Assembly: GCF_041381155.1 (NCBI RefSeq)
Contig: NC_091135.1
Coordinates: 6,625,620 to 6,689,619, forward strand
Length of the DNA stretch: 64,000 nucleotides
Reading direction: 5' to 3'
Source of the DNA: Argopecten irradians
Taxonomy: Eukaryota; Mollusca; Bivalvia; Pectinida; Pectinidae
Shown here: in pieces, positions 38,016 through 50,295 of the stretch
Position numbering within the stretch: position 1 is the stretch's first letter
How the letters are laid out: every line of letters begins with the position of its first letter
Notes under the pieces: generated by a model
Told to the model about the DNA's origin: nothing
Database searches by the model: none
Seen by the model: only the letters and a program-made list of their open reading frames with translations
Position numbers and translations under genes: made by a program

Positions 38016-38102
38016 GAGTATTTTCCTTCTGTGACGTATCCCACATCATTTACATCACGTGACTTTTGTAGGTATTTACCAACCCTCTACAACAGCTTCA
38101 TA

Positions 38103-39906
38103 ATGTCTACAGCTCGGTTATTCTTCTATTTACTCTTTGTATCCTACACACAAGCCTAAAGCATACTTGAGGAGTGTGAGAATGAAACATTGACAATAAG
38201 TGAGTCATGCAAAGCACATCCGGATACACCAAATTTGTTTAAAACTCTCAAATCGGTGGCTCAAGGAAACAAAGCAATTCTTGGCTTGGATATTTTTACC
38301 AACAATCAAACAGAGTCTTTATTTGTATTTGAAGCAGTTATGTCAGATTACGGGGAAAGCGTTCTACGAATTAAATCGTATCTTCAGTTTCTTTCGGTGG
38401 TGATTATGGGTAATAATATAACAAGAAGATCTATAGTATTTGACGAAGAACCAGACGGATGTATGTATAACGAAACCCAGTATAACAGTGACTCCGTCAA
38501 AAATAAACTCAGAGATTGGATCATATGTGGCTTTACACAAATGGACAGAAGTGGCAGTGCTGTATTATGGATAAATAAACTGTGTTATCAATTACCTGAA
38601 TCCGACGTTGACCTATCCTTAGGCGAGTTCCTCAGGAATCACTCATACAAATGTTGTAATGACTTTATTCCAACATGTGCCATTCTTGAAAAGGATAGTA
38701 AGATAAGAAACAGACTACTTAAATTTTTGGGGATATGGCTATCGATTGTATGTTGACATGCCTTATCATATTTGATGTGTTTTTCCACATAATACCACGT
38801 ATTTCAAAGGTTACATTTTCCTGTAAAGAAAACGACAGAAGGTGCCATTGTCCGAACTAGTTACTCCCAACAGTTTATCACTATTCTAGAATAATTTCAC
38901 GTTCCTAAAAAAATGTCCCAATTTGAGACAAGAAATCGTATTTGATGACAGTTTCTATTGTTACTGTTGCAATTATGTATTTTTGATTTTGTTGACGACT
39001 CCTGGCTAGTGTATTTAATTATTGAGACTATGAATCCAAAATATGATCTACGGATAATCATTGGCTCAATAGTCATAATCATTGCTTTTTTGTTTGCACG
39101 CATTTCATAAATATAATGAAAAGGGTAATTTGCGAAAGAATTACGTCATGCTGTTTCAGGTCATGTTCTACATTTTTTTATTACTGTTATGGTTACATTT
39201 TATTGACAGGTTCCATTAGACTTTTGATCGTTCAGGTTCTTGGTTTCATGGTCAATACAGGGGCCAACTGGTATAATGTTTTGGGGTCATACATATTATT
39301 TTTCATTCCATTTAACTTGAAATTTGTCTATTCGATGCGAAAGAGATACGTTGACTATCTAAGGTTTATCCTGAACACAGTTATTGAAAACAAATCTTCT
39401 TTAAATACAATTCTAGTAAAGGAAAAGGATAAAAAATGGAGATCCATAGGCAATTATTTTAAAAATGAGGTATCAGCAGAAGAAAACCTGATATATGTGC
39501 TCAAGAATAACGAATATGCAATCAGTTTGGGAACATTTTTGGAATTATGCACTCCTGAGCAACAATTTGCTCTGATCTCTTATGTTTTTTTTTTTTAAAT
39601 ATATTTTTATTGACATAGTATTATTTCTAATTCTATATGAATTACATGAATTCGGGAAGGTAATATGCCGTTTCCACCGCTGATTCACAAATTTTAAGTA
39701 TATTCTCTGTGCTATCGTTATTTATCACAAAATCATTTTCTGATTCCGAAAACATCAATGAAGCTTGTGAAGATATAAATGAAAAAGAAAAAAAGATACT
39801 CCAATATTTCACAGACGCATCAGAAACCGAATTAAAACAATATGAATCTACAGAGGTCACTCCATTAATTAGCAGGCGGACTCTGAACACATATGAAATT
39901 GACTGA
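38103..39906 (+). pseudogene. decayed gene for an unrecognised multi-pass membrane glycoprotein
   Basis: I do not recognise the family. An ATG at 38103 starts a good signal peptide (MSTARLFFYLLFVSYTQA). An in-frame TAA at 38157 follows, after which the same frame runs open to 38756. That part has a Cys-containing ectodomain with several N-glycosylation sequons (NQT, NIT, NET, NHS). It then enters a hydrophobic segment around 38720-38780, where the frame shifts. Further right are a hydrophobic stretch near 38960-39000, an open block at 39116-39598 with two or three likely membrane segments and a charged tail, and an acidic block at 39709-39906. Several stops and shifts separate the blocks. It may be a recently decayed member of a lineage-specific receptor-like family; introns cannot explain all breaks. 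Confidence 0.6.
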
Positions 39907-39992
39907 ATTACTTTTAAAGGCGTAGCATATGCGTAAAAATATGGAGAAATATCATTACAGTTTATGAAGTCCATTTAAGCACTGAGTGTTTC

Positions 39993-40322
39993 TCAGTTGG
40001 CATTCATAACCCATATGAATGCCAACTGGACAGAGGCAAATTCCATGAAGCGCTTCATGTTTTGAATTTGCCTCTGTTCAGTTGGCATTCATATCGGCTA
40101 TAAATGCTAACTTAAAGACGTTCAATGCTTATATTTATATTTGGTTACAATTTGATAATGAAATCTCGAGATATTTTGCATCTATAATGAATTAATCATT
40201 CGTTATCGACAGTCATTTGAACAGCCGTTTTCCATGATCGCTGGCACGACAATTGTGACGTCACAATGATAATGACGTCATAATAAACGATTGAAGTTCA
40301 TGCTCTATATGACTGCCAACTG
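39993..40322. mobile_element. palindrome + TGACGTCA element c
   Basis: A palindrome at 40013-40094 (ATATGAATGCCAACTGGACA paired with its complement, centred on GAAGCGCTTC) is preceded by a third arm copy at 39993-40008. Beyond a 110-bp spacer lie TGACGTCA at 40256-40263 and 40273-40280, then ATATGACTGCCAACTG at 40307-40322, an inverted match to the left end. The whole is thus bounded by CAGTTGGCA(T/G)TCAT inverted repeats. Confidence 0.7.
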
Positions 40323-42189
40323 CGCTTGGTAAGGTTACATAGAGAGACTGCAGTGAAAAGATTATTGTCGAAACAATTTTGAATTAATGATTCTTACTCC
40401 TCGTATACCAAAACTGTTATTAGGCAACACTCTTTATGTTTACTGCTGGTTAGGTTTGTACAGAACAAGTCTACGACAGAACAGTTGTCGAACAGACATA
40501 GGTATAATTTGTCCAAAAATTCTAAGATAATTTGACAAACTGTTCTACTCTTAGGAAGCCTGAAAAATAGAGGCAAGGTATTGGACAGACTGCGGAATTT
40601 GGATTCTGTTGATATGAATAAATGTCCTACACTTTCGTGTTGTATAGCAGCTGCTATTTAGCAATGGATGTAAGTCAAATAGTCTATAGCGTAAGAAAGG
40701 AAGGGACAGTCAGTTTGGGGCGTGTTATTGCCGACGTTTGTCCAATAATTTACATAATAACCAGTTTTAGTCTACCACCGTGTCTGGAAAACAGTCAAAG
40801 TTTGTATTAATATAAGATTTTGCAAGATTTTTCATAGTTGGATGTGTTAGATGTGTGAGAAGATATTTTCGAGTCATGTGTATGAAGTCATCAAGTATTT
40901 GTAATTCACTTCCTATGGATAAGTGATTGTAGTACATGCATATATGACTATGTTCTGATCCAGCAAAAATCATATAATCAAATAGTGGAAATATTTAACT
41001 ATTGCTTGTATCTAATAGTGTTCAATATAAAGAGAGATTGATGTTAATGTTTCTGAGATTGTTTAGATAATTTGTATATATTTTAACTCTTTAGCCATTT
41101 TACATATGTTCTATATATTCATGACATATTTTGTTTATTGATAAATTTTAATTATATACACAATATGTACTCCTATCGTTGCCTTGTTTACATGTACTAT
41201 AAACATGGATATATTCTGGTATATATTATCTAATATCGCGATTTGCTGTGTAAATATTTCATGATGTCATTACTTCCCGCGCGATAAATATATTAACATT
41301 TAACAACATAGTTTCATATACTGTAAACCAATATATAATACTTCGCGTTAAAGTTATTGTCCAAAAATATTCGCGACTACATAAATTCACGGTGAGGGGC
41401 TTTTGCAAATTATTTTGTATTCATCTATACATTTGACACAAGTATTAGCGAAACATTTGAATTCGCATGCGAGATATTTCGCGAAAAGTGGTTTACAATT
41501 TTCACCAAATATCACGTGCGGGGAATTTTTTGCGCAAAAAAGTCTGCGTAATTAGCGTAAGTTTCCCTCTCGCGAAAATGTCCCCGTTTACAGTAATCCC
41601 ACTACTGTTTTGCTAAATGTTTCTATCGTTTGTTTTAATTGTGCATCCATACCAAATTTTGAACTGTTGCTGTCCAGCATGTCATCTCTGATACATATGA
41701 CTGGACAGCTTAAGTTGATTTACTGGATGATGTGATTTCTTGTGCATATTATATAATAATGGTCAATAAAAGTTTTGATTTAATGGGATAGACTATTCAT
41801 GCTATTCAATGTTTCAATATCTTATTAATTGAATAGATGACATAAGGAATAAAGACATTTGATGTTTAACAATTTTGTTTTCTTCTTCAATTCATACGCT
41901 TCATTTTCATGTGTCATTCTCATTTTCGGGAACGTATAGCAGAATAGAATTGCAATAATTATCCTGTAACAGTCACTAAAGCGTAGTTGCCTTAAGAAAA
42001 AAGTTTCATGCAGTTAGGCCATCACCCTGGTTAATATCAGCTAAATATCGGGCTTGATATACGTTATACTCATGATCATATACTTATACAGAACATCAAT
42101 ATTTCTCCCTTACTTGACAGTGGTATCCCGCGGTTGTTAGGGAAAAGATAACTCTGCCTTTTACCGGGATAAGGAAAAGACAGCTTACA
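40323..42189. other. intergenic with one MITE
   Basis: No supported gene. The interval holds the TACTGTAAAC-ended element at 41319-41595. 42114-42185 contains a degenerate partner of the palindrome arms of element d (CTTGACAGTGG, GGGATAAGG). Confidence 0.4.
41319..41595. mobile_element. MITE with TACTGTAAAC ends
   Basis: Short inverted termini TACTGTAAAC / GTTTACAGTA enclose 277 bp rich in TTCGCG motifs (TTCGCGTTAAAG, ATTCGCGACTA, ATTTCGCGAAAAG, CTCTCGCGAAAATG). This resembles a widespread invertebrate MITE type. Non-coding. Confidence 0.6.
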
Positions 42190-42194
42190 TGCGC

Positions 42195-42665
42195 TAGAAA
42201 ATGACGTGACGTCATAAATACATTCGACAATCATTGCCGACGACGTCATTAATATTTAACGCTTTGCGACGTCAATGTAAAAGTATGAGAGAATAATAAT
42301 CAAACATGGGGATACAAGGTGGACAGGGATATCTCAACCCTCGTAGTTAAGATTAATAGAATCTTTCACCCTCTTTGGTGTGAGACAGGAGAATCTCAAC
42401 CCGAGAGGTAAGATTCTTAAGCTGTCAAACACGAGACATTTCCGAGTGTTTGACAGCTTTTTAAATAAGAACCTTATTCCAAGGGTTGAGATATCCTATC
42501 TCACCCAAAAGAGGGTGAATGATTCTTCTTCTCTTACCCTATGTGAGCACGTGCAAATATCTCGTGTAGCTTGTCTTTACCCTAGGGTGAGATAGAAAAA
42601 TCTCACACCGGTAAAATTGGGGATATCCCTATCCTGGGTAAGAGAAATCCTTGTCCACTTGACAG
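42195..42665. mobile_element. TGACGTCA + nested palindrome element d
   Basis: TGACGTCA at 42207-42214, CGACGTCA near 42241-42248 and GACGTCAA near 42268 are followed by a ~350-bp nested inverted repeat. The outer arms (ACAAGGTGGACAGGGAT at left, ATCCTTGTCCACTTGA at right) enclose arms around TTCACCCTCTTTGG / AAAGAGGGTGAA, with an inner AAGCTGTCAAACAC / GTGTTTGACAGCTT core at ~42419-42463. Arm sequences are unrelated to those of c or e. Confidence 0.7.
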
Positions 42666-43259
42666 ATTCATGTAAGATTTTATTATTAATCATTCATATC
42701 CACATATGAAAGAGTCTTATGATATTTGTCAGTGTACCGTACCTGATAACATTTCAGGTCCTCTCCAGACATAGATGGCTCTCTTTTTTTTTAAGATTTA
42801 TGATGTAGTACAAATATTACGTACTTCATCATATATTTAAAGTGGTAGACACCTGTGTTCCAAGTAAGAAAATGTACTGCAGCAAACGTTTTTTTGGACC
42901 ATTTGCTTTGTTCTTTGGTGCCTCGTGACCGTAATTGCATATTATATATGGAAATTTCTTCTTTCAATAAAGTGCACTGTCTGCCAAACGTCATACCATG
43001 GATCATGGACGTAGACACAGTTCCTTGTGTGGATTGCCAGTTTGACGCGTACGTTACTTCATGCGTGTATCCACGATATTGAGTTCGGCCGAAAAACTAC
43101 ATTACACTATCATAAAGAATGTTGTTGTTGGCTAAGTGTACCAAACAAAAAACAACTGTTTCAGTACAACGTTAATTTTCTTACCTACGTACAACAATGC
43201 GGAACCGTGCAAGGGGGTCAGGGTACTCTTACAGAGGAACTGTATAAAATAAAACATCA

Positions 43260-43833
43260 TTAAAGGGACAATTCACTCAGGCTAATTCTTTAACATAACC
43301 GAAAAGCAAAATATAGCATAAATGTATTGTTCTACATTTCTTATGAAACATATAACATAAAATATTGACAAATTCCACGTCATTGTTCAGTATTTTAATT
43401 GATACCGTTGTAATTACAAATCGTTGATCAATATGGTTAAGCAGGTACAATGTGTACGCTGTAACCATACCCGAGCCAAAGTCACGCACGTTAAGCAAGT
43501 GAACTACATAACCACTGAGGTGATAAAATGATTTGTTAGGCAAGATAATTCACTTAATAAGGTAAACACACTATTGTCAGAGCGATTTGAGAAATTCTAG
43601 ACAAAAGTTGCATTACTCTACGAGCAAGGGACATGGTTCGGCATACAAGATGTTTGACCACAATGTGTAATGGCGGACAGCGAGCGAGTTTGAACATTTC
43701 ACACGCATTTCACCACCATAGGCTTTTCTGGCATATCACAGTAAAACCGACTGATCTAATTTCCACTAGAGCTGGTTTTTTCCCGATATATGTACAAATT
43801 TTAATGTTCTCTTAGACCGAATTGTCCCTTTAA
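43260..43833. mobile_element. TTAA-type MITE family 3, 574 bp
   Basis: TTAAAGGGACAATTC at the left and GAATTGTCCCTTTAA at the right, with TTAA at both edges. The interior has no coding frame. The ends differ from family 1, so this is a second TTAA-targeting family. An open frame at 42855-43082 just upstream has no recognisable homology and is not called. Confidence 0.75.
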
Positions 43834-44101
43834 ACTCAATATGAACTATAAATAAATAGAGAATTGTTTGTAAGTACTATTTGAAGTAGAAATAAGCTTT
43901 TTGAAAAGACAAAACAGAAGATTGAAGAGAAATATTCTGTATCGACACTTAAATTCATATATATGGATCTTCATTATATGAATAAACATTTTCGGATCTA
44001 CAATAATTTGCATACAAATCTGTATGGTCGTCGTGCAAATGAGATATACTACCGATACAACTGTCGTTCGGTGTTAGGCGAAACGCTGATATTGATTTGT
44101 A

Positions 44102-44175
44102 TTGTATGTGGTCACGAATATTCGTATACATTGTATGTGGTCACGAATATTCGTATATGTGTATGTGGTCACGAA
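44102..44175. repeat. tandem repeat, 29 bp x 2.5
   Basis: TTGTATGTGGTCACGAATAT repeated at 44102, 44131 and (partly) 44160, each unit holding the palindrome CGAATATTCG. Confidence 0.8.
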
Positions 44176-44323
44176 ATTAAGATGGTTAAACCCAACGAAA
44201 TGCAAAATGTAGATAAAAACAGAATAATTGAAGCAATGTTGTAATATACATAATAGTAAGGCGACAACATCAAAAGCAAACAGGAATATCACACGGCCAG
44301 GTGTACTACATCAGTGTAAAAAG

Positions 44324-45611
44324 TTACTCATAATTCAACAACCAACCGGAGAATGTGGCAAAGTTCTGCCCACTGGTGAAACCAGAGTGAAACGAGTCAG
44401 ATCGAATCCATACAGTGTTGCCGGTATCGAGGTGTACGACTACAGAGTTAGAGGCCATACTGTAGTCAACATGGTCTCCGGAGTCGGCCCACACCCTCCC
44501 ATACTGCGCGCCATTTACAACCAACTCCGTCTGCATGTGAGTATTGTCCTTGTTAACTGTGGTCCAGAAGAAGACATAAATCCCAGGCTTTGGAGCTGTA
44601 AATATCCCATCATCATGGTTGTAGGCATTACCTATATTGGTCCGTACTCTGTCGAACAGGACCGTCTGGTGAGTACCAAAATGAGACTGGTCAGCGGACA
44701 GCTGGGCGTAGAAGGCAACTCCTACGGTACTAGGTATTTCTGCCACTCGCTTTCGATCTGTGTAAAAAGAATATCAAAAGTGAATATGAGATTACCTTAC
44801 ATCAAATACTGACAAAGTGATAACCGTAACCTGAAGTAAATGAAAATAAATGTCGAGATGATTTTATCAACAGGAACCAGGGAATTACTTACAGTCTAAA
44901 AAGTGTATTCTACTTGACATATCATTGTGTTCTTATATCATTTTCAAACGTTAGCAATGAATTTGAAAAATAAAATTAAAAAAAAAAAAAACAAAAACAA
45001 GTACAAATTATATATATTTGTATAACAGAAAGTTACCGAGATAAGCATCTACGTCATAGGTGTAGTGCGGCTACACATCGTCTCATCGTCGTTAAAAAGG
45101 AATACATGTATGTTCAAAATATCTTACATATAAAGCTTTAACCTTAAAAGATGTTATCATTTCGATGTTGGTATACAACATATAAAACAGACATTCAATC
45201 GACATCGTTTTGATTTCATAAATTCACAGAGCAACTTTTACTCTTATGTAGTCGAGCTGTAATTTGATTAGCTGAATAAAAACGATATCTACATAAAGCT
45301 CTCGTCAATCAAATTGAAGCTTAATTTTTGAACCTTGTTAGAATATCCCACTCACCTTTCCTTTGACTCTCATCAGACGATAATCGAACGATATCAGACT
45401 TCAAAGCCTTTATTTCATTTTCCTGCTTTTCTATTTTCTGTTGATATCCACGAAGAGTAGCCGAAACTTCCTCCTTCAATTTATTGATGTCTACAAGTGT
45501 TGCTAACTGATCATGACCGTCCAAGGCATTGCCTGATCCAGAATCGAACTTACACAAAACCAAAAACAGAAATATCCAATACATTGTGTAGTTGCAATAT
45601 TCGGTTTGCAT
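44324..45611 (-). CDS. secreted C1q-domain-containing protein (2 exons)
   Basis: Exon 1 is 45611-45356 (phase 1, donor GTGAGT) and exon 2 is 44757-44324 (acceptor TTTTTACACAG). Joined they give 229 residues. Residues ~1-27 form a signal peptide; a second Met at residue 10 (MYWIFLFLVLC) may be the true start. Residues ~38-85 are a heptad-rich coiled coil that would trimerise the head. The C-terminal ~135 residues are a C1q globular domain (VAFYAQLSADQ, VLFDRVRTNIGNAY, GIFTAPKPGIYVFFWTT, FSGWLL). There is no collagen region, so it is the collagen-less C1q type massively expanded in bivalves as pattern-recognition or extracellular proteins. The ligand is not deducible. Confidence 0.93.
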
Positions 45612-46047
45612 ATACGACCTGAATGTAAGATAAGCCTATCTACGGTATGGTGCCATAATATACTCTAGATAAGAATAAGCTATTAATAACCTAACTAAAG
45701 GATCCAACAAGCTTTCATAAACAAATCACAAAGGTACCATATAATTTCGAAAAAAGAGTAATTTTATCGTTAAAAGATGTATTGGAAGTGCGACATATTC
45801 TCAGTAAATATTAAATGTGTTCAATGATGCGCTCTATAGTTTCATAGACAAACACTTTGCAAAAAAATAACCAAAATTGTCAAAAGTTCCACATTTTCAT
45901 AATTCATGCATATTTCGGATGGTTACCATGTCAACTAGCGGCAGAATAAGAAAACAGTCACTATAGTTGAATCAGGGATGTACTAAATATTTAAATACAA
46001 CAAGTCTATCACCAAATAACAGTTTTCGAAAAAAAAATGATGAATTT

Positions 46048-46215
46048 CGGAAACCCAGTGTCTAAACTCCACTACGCTCCGTTCACCCTCGGAAACCCAG
46101 TATCTAAACTCCACTACGCTCCGTACACCCTCGGAAACCCAGTATCTAAACTCAACTACCGCTCCGTTCACTCTCGGAAACAAACCCAGTATCTAAACTC
46201 CACTACACTCCGTTT
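46048..46215. repeat. minisatellite, ~42 bp x 4
   Basis: Four units starting CGGAAACCCAGTATCTAAAC and containing ACTACGCTCCGTTCACCCT, with small indels in units 3 and 4. It ends ~140 bp beyond the stop of the minus-strand NHL gene, so it may be in or near that gene's 3'UTR. Confidence 0.85.
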
Positions 46216-46354
46216 AAAAACCATAGGCTGATTATCGTGGGTAACCGAAAATTAGTTAGAAAATACAAATCAGAAAAATGTTTTTTAATGTTGAGATATT
46301 TATTGCAAATCACATTTATTATTAAACAACACAATAAAAGTTAGTGAACACCCG

Positions 46355-47179
46355 TTAAGCAATCGTATAGACTCTGATAGGATTGCCTGTATCAGAGCGA
46401 GACACTAAGAGTCTTTTTCTCTTCCTCTGATAGCAGATACTGCCAGGTTTGGTAAGGTCTTGTATGACAGGGGACTTACTCATTTGTCCATCTTGTGATA
46501 TTTGACACACCAACCCTTCAGCGAAAGATGAGACTAAGATGCTACCCGCCACCAGAGCTATTCCTAGAGGCCCTCGTGATGTCTCAACCTCCCATAATGG
46601 TTTCCCATCAAAAGACATACAACGAATTTTATTCTTATAGCAGTCGCATATGTAGAAACGACCATCTTCACCAGCCAGAAGATTATATCCTAAATGTGCA
46701 TTTCCCTTCTCTGAAAATATAGTATTTCTTTTACCATCTATATCAATTTGCTCAACAGATAATTCACTCACGCCTGTTTTTTGATATTTTGATGACAAGC
46801 ATACGAATGTCTTGTTCACGTATGCAATATCACAAACTGCATAATGTTCGTTCTCCCATTCTATATCTTTAGTCTGATGTATTTCGTTGTCTTCAGTCTT
46901 ATACAGGGTAATGTGGTTTTTCATATCCCCGGATGACACCGCTACAATAGAATTACTCACAACAGTCAAACCAGCAGGCGCTACTCCGACATCGACGTAA
47001 TGTAAAAACTGTAAGTCTGCGCTAAACAACTTTAGTTTCCTATTAGCACGATCTAGTGCTAATACATTGTCGTTTGGCAACGTAACTATTTTTTGCACCT
47101 CGGACATGCCATGATGGAAATCCAAAGGAAGTTTTGTCGAGAACTGTGAACTGTAGACAGCTTTCAGAGGTCTTGACAT
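46355..47179 (-). CDS. NHL-type beta-propeller protein (TRIM-like C-terminus)
   Basis: 274 residues in one exon. Repeated blades of the NHL/6-bladed propeller type are visible: VTLPNDNVLALDRANRKLKLF (shown in part), LLAGEDGRFYICDCYKNKIRC, ALVAGSILVSSF, ICYQRKRKRLLVSRS. Such propellers form the C-terminal half of TRIM2/3/71-like proteins, and bivalves have many with or without RING and B-box. No RING or B-box was found upstream on this strand. An acceptor (TTTTTTTTCACAG) at ~47229-47241 would join upstream sequence, and an in-frame TGA lies between it and the ATG. The ATG at 47179 is therefore the likely start of a propeller-only protein with a spliced 5'UTR. A truncated TRIM copy is the alternative. 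Confidence 0.8.
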   Translation of the reverse strand: MSRPLKAVYSSQFSTKLPLDFHHGMSEVQKIVTLPNDNVLALDRANRKLKLFSADLQFLHYVDVGVAPAGLTVVSNSIVAVSSGDMKNHITLYKTEDNEIHQTKDIEWENEHYAVCDIAYVNKTFVCLSSKYQKTGVSELSVEQIDIDGKRNTIFSEKGNAHLGYNLLAGEDGRFYICDCYKNKIRCMSFDGKPLWEVETSRGPLGIALVAGSILVSSFAEGLVCQISQDGQMSKSPVIQDLTKPGSICYQRKRKRLLVSRSDTGNPIRVYTIA

Positions 47180-47424
47180 AGTTCTGTTTGGTTCTTGAGG
47201 ATTTACCGGTTGCGTGTTCTTTCAAATTATCTGTGAAAAAAAGTAGTTTATGTGAAGGTCACCATTATAGACAAACTAAAAACTCCAGATATTTCCTCTA
47301 ATCTGTTAGCATAACATGTGTACATTTGTCTTTTATTAACTTATTAAAGTTTAGTTATCACTGCGTGATAATTTTGGTAAACGGCATTAAGAAATAATTG
47401 GAAAAAACTTTAGAAGTCTTCTTA

Positions 47425-47776
47425 TTAAAGATGCCGCTGACAAATAACATTTTTTTCTCTATCAAAAACAGGAGCAGGCGATTAAGTATTTTTCTTCGTT
47501 TACAAAAGTTACATTGTTTACATCATTACCACAAGTGAAGAGTTTAAGCGTCTAATTTAATTCAAGATAAAAAATATTAAAAATAATTAATTGCATCCCG
47601 AAAAAAATCCATGGCACTATATCCTATATGGAATGAATTACTGATTACGCATGCACCAAAAGCAAAATGAATCATTTCATATTATGTTTTGAGTTAATTA
47701 GACATATATATACAACACAAATTATTGTTAAAATGACGAAAATCGTTTATTGTCTGTAGGCGGTCGAGCATCTTTG
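47425..47776 (-). mobile_element. TTAA-type MITE family 1, copy E (reverse, diverged)
   Basis: Reverse copy from TTAAAGATGCCGCTGACAAA to CGGTCGAGCATCTTTGA. It is more diverged than copies A-D and its right-hand TTAA is lost. It lies ~200 bp upstream of the NHL gene exon. Confidence 0.75.
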
Positions 47777-48012
47777 AAAAAAAAATTATGAAAAAAATAA
47801 ATAAATAAAAAGCCCGTTCTTATCATGTACTAATAATAATATTATTTTCGGACTGATTTCGGAGCTTGATTTACTACCTAGAGATTTAAGGAAAAAATAT
47901 TACCAGTGTAAGAAAATCACCAAGTCATGTAGCTTTTTATATAGGCTTTGATTTAATGTTTTCACAAATTAAATTAAATGGAAGCTAGATACCAAGCGAT
48001 ATTTGTAAACCG

Positions 48013-48376
48013 TTAAAGATGCTCCATCGCCGACAGAGCATAAATGATATTCATTATTTGAACAATAATTGGCGTTTAATCGTGTATATATATATCTAAT
48101 TAACACAAAACATAATATAAAATAATTTATTTTGCCTTTGGTTCATGCGCAATCAGTACTTCATTCCATATAGGATATAGTGCCACGGAATTTTTTCGGG
48201 ATGCAATTAATTATTTTTTATATTTTTAACTTATAAGTAAAATTAGAAGCTCAAACTTTCAATGGTGGTAATGGTGTAAACTAATTAACTTTTGTAACTG
48301 AAGAAAAATCCTAAATCGTCTGCTCCTGTTTTTGATAGTGAAAATATACCATTTGTCAGCGGTGGAGCATCTTTAA
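48013..48376 (+). mobile_element. TTAA-type MITE family 1, copy D
   Basis: 364 bp, ends TTAAAGATGCTCCATCGC and GCGGTGGAGCATCTTTAA. It looks closest to a family consensus, with perfectly matching termini. Confidence 0.88.
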
Positions 48377-50295
48377 AATAAATGTAATGGGATAGATTTT
48401 TACAATAAGCTATCGAAAAGGTGCAATAAAATCAATGATACAAGGATACATATATACTATGACCACATATGTTATATTGTTTGGAGAATGTATTATAGTA
48501 CTATTATTATAATATATGTTTCTCCCTTAAGAGCCCCACAAGTTAATCCAAAGCATGCAATTACCACCGCTATACATACCGTGTTAATCCAATGTATACA
48601 CATGACATTGTGGTAGGACTAATGAAATATGCCACACCATAACACAATTTCAAATATCGATCGATAATATTTTAAGTATTGAATATTGTAAACACATCTA
48701 TCAGGATTGAATGTTCTGTTCATACAATTCTGTAATAATACATTTGTAATAATAGATCTGTTTTAAAACAATAATATGATACAGGTAGTAGTAACCTGAT
48801 CATAGCTACTAAATCATTATAAAGTTAACCCCAATAATCTGGAGTATTTTATTATACATGGCTAGTTAGCGTCCTTAGCGACGTGTCATGAATATATATT
48901 TACCTCCCTGTTGTGGTCATATTTCATCCTTCCTTGACTTATTTAATTATTCCATGATTGCAATACTCTGGAATACTATTTGTATGGTAGGTTCAAATCC
49001 TGTCTATACACACTTTACAATCAACAATTGAATATGCACAGACTATATACGTACATGGTATGAAAGGTCCCTTGTGATACGGGATACCGTTGAAGCTATT
49101 TTTAGCGCTTACTAGCTAATAACATAGAGCTATAAATAGATTCATAACACAAAATACTAGCGTAAAACGCTGTATATAGCTATACAGCTAGATAACTCAC
49201 AAATATTGTTGCAGATATTCTTCAAATTTGGAAATGTACAAGTACGTTGGCTTAGCCATACTGAATTTTACACTTTAGCTTAAATAATGTAAAAAAGATG
49301 TATTAAATATTGCTAGATGTATATGGAGATGAATCATTTAACTTACTTTACACAATAATTTAGGTAACCATGTTCTGTTCGCATTGATTGTTTTTTCTTT
49401 ATATATCGTTATGATGTTTATAATGATCTTTGAAATTAGTATTTATCAGTTATAATATGTACCTATGAAAAAGATAATGGTTTTTCTTACTTTCGTTTTG
49501 CTATGCTAATGGCTTAGATGAATCATCGGTATTTATAAATACACATATTTAGAGCCATGCAATAGCAAACTTTTCCATAGATATCAACGCGCAGTATACC
49601 TTATAAACAGATGAGACTAGAACCTTGCAGAGGTGGTAAGGTAAGTGGTATCTAAGTTGTACTTTAATATGTATATATATGTATTTGATATATATTTCTT
49701 TCAAAAACCAAAATATTCCTGATTCCATAGAAATGGTTTTTGATTGTACTTTGAATTTAGTTTGGCCTTTCATTTACATAAAAATATATGGTAATGTTTT
49801 GTTTGAAACTTTGTATTTAATTACATTTATATTGAAGAGGGCGATAAAAAGAGAGACACCACATACAGTGCTTACGAAAGCCGAATTCTTTAAAATGTAT
49901 GAATTCTGCGACATCGAATACGTACAAAGTCTGAGACACCAAATACCATACGCAGGCAGAAATATTCAGTCATTCTGATTTGCATTTAACACGAATTTTG
50001 TGTGGAACGTCGTTGTCTTCAATATATGAAAAGACGCTTACATTTCCGGAACTAAAGGTTCTATATTTATTAATATTACTTTCCTTTTTATAGTCATTGT
50101 GTATCGCTTACCAGTTTGAATGATGACCTATATTTTATGTCAGTATTTATTCATCTTTCACACCATTAAGGGCGCAAAAGCAATAACTGTAGTAAGCATA
50201 CATGATTAAAATTGGTAAGCGTTCCAGATTTGAAACCCAAAATAGGAGTGTGTAGTAGTAGCTGAATTTGAAACTGATCTTCTTTACACAATTGA
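48377..50295. other. intergenic, nothing firm
   Basis: AT-rich. The frame at 49679-49978 has a more protein-like second half but no recognisable family or splice context, so it is not called. Confidence 0.4.

Noticed and set aside
43633-43815. 60-residue frame
   Set aside because: Lies inside the TTAA-type MITE 43260-43833, which is non-coding by its size and termini.
44228-44812. Plus-strand open frame of 194 residues
   Set aside because: It is the antisense shadow of the C1q exon, which has clear domain homology and splice sites on the minus strand.
49679-49978. 99-residue frame with protein-like second half
   Set aside because: No recognisable homology, no good acceptor and an AT-biased first half; could be a decayed exon but not supportable.
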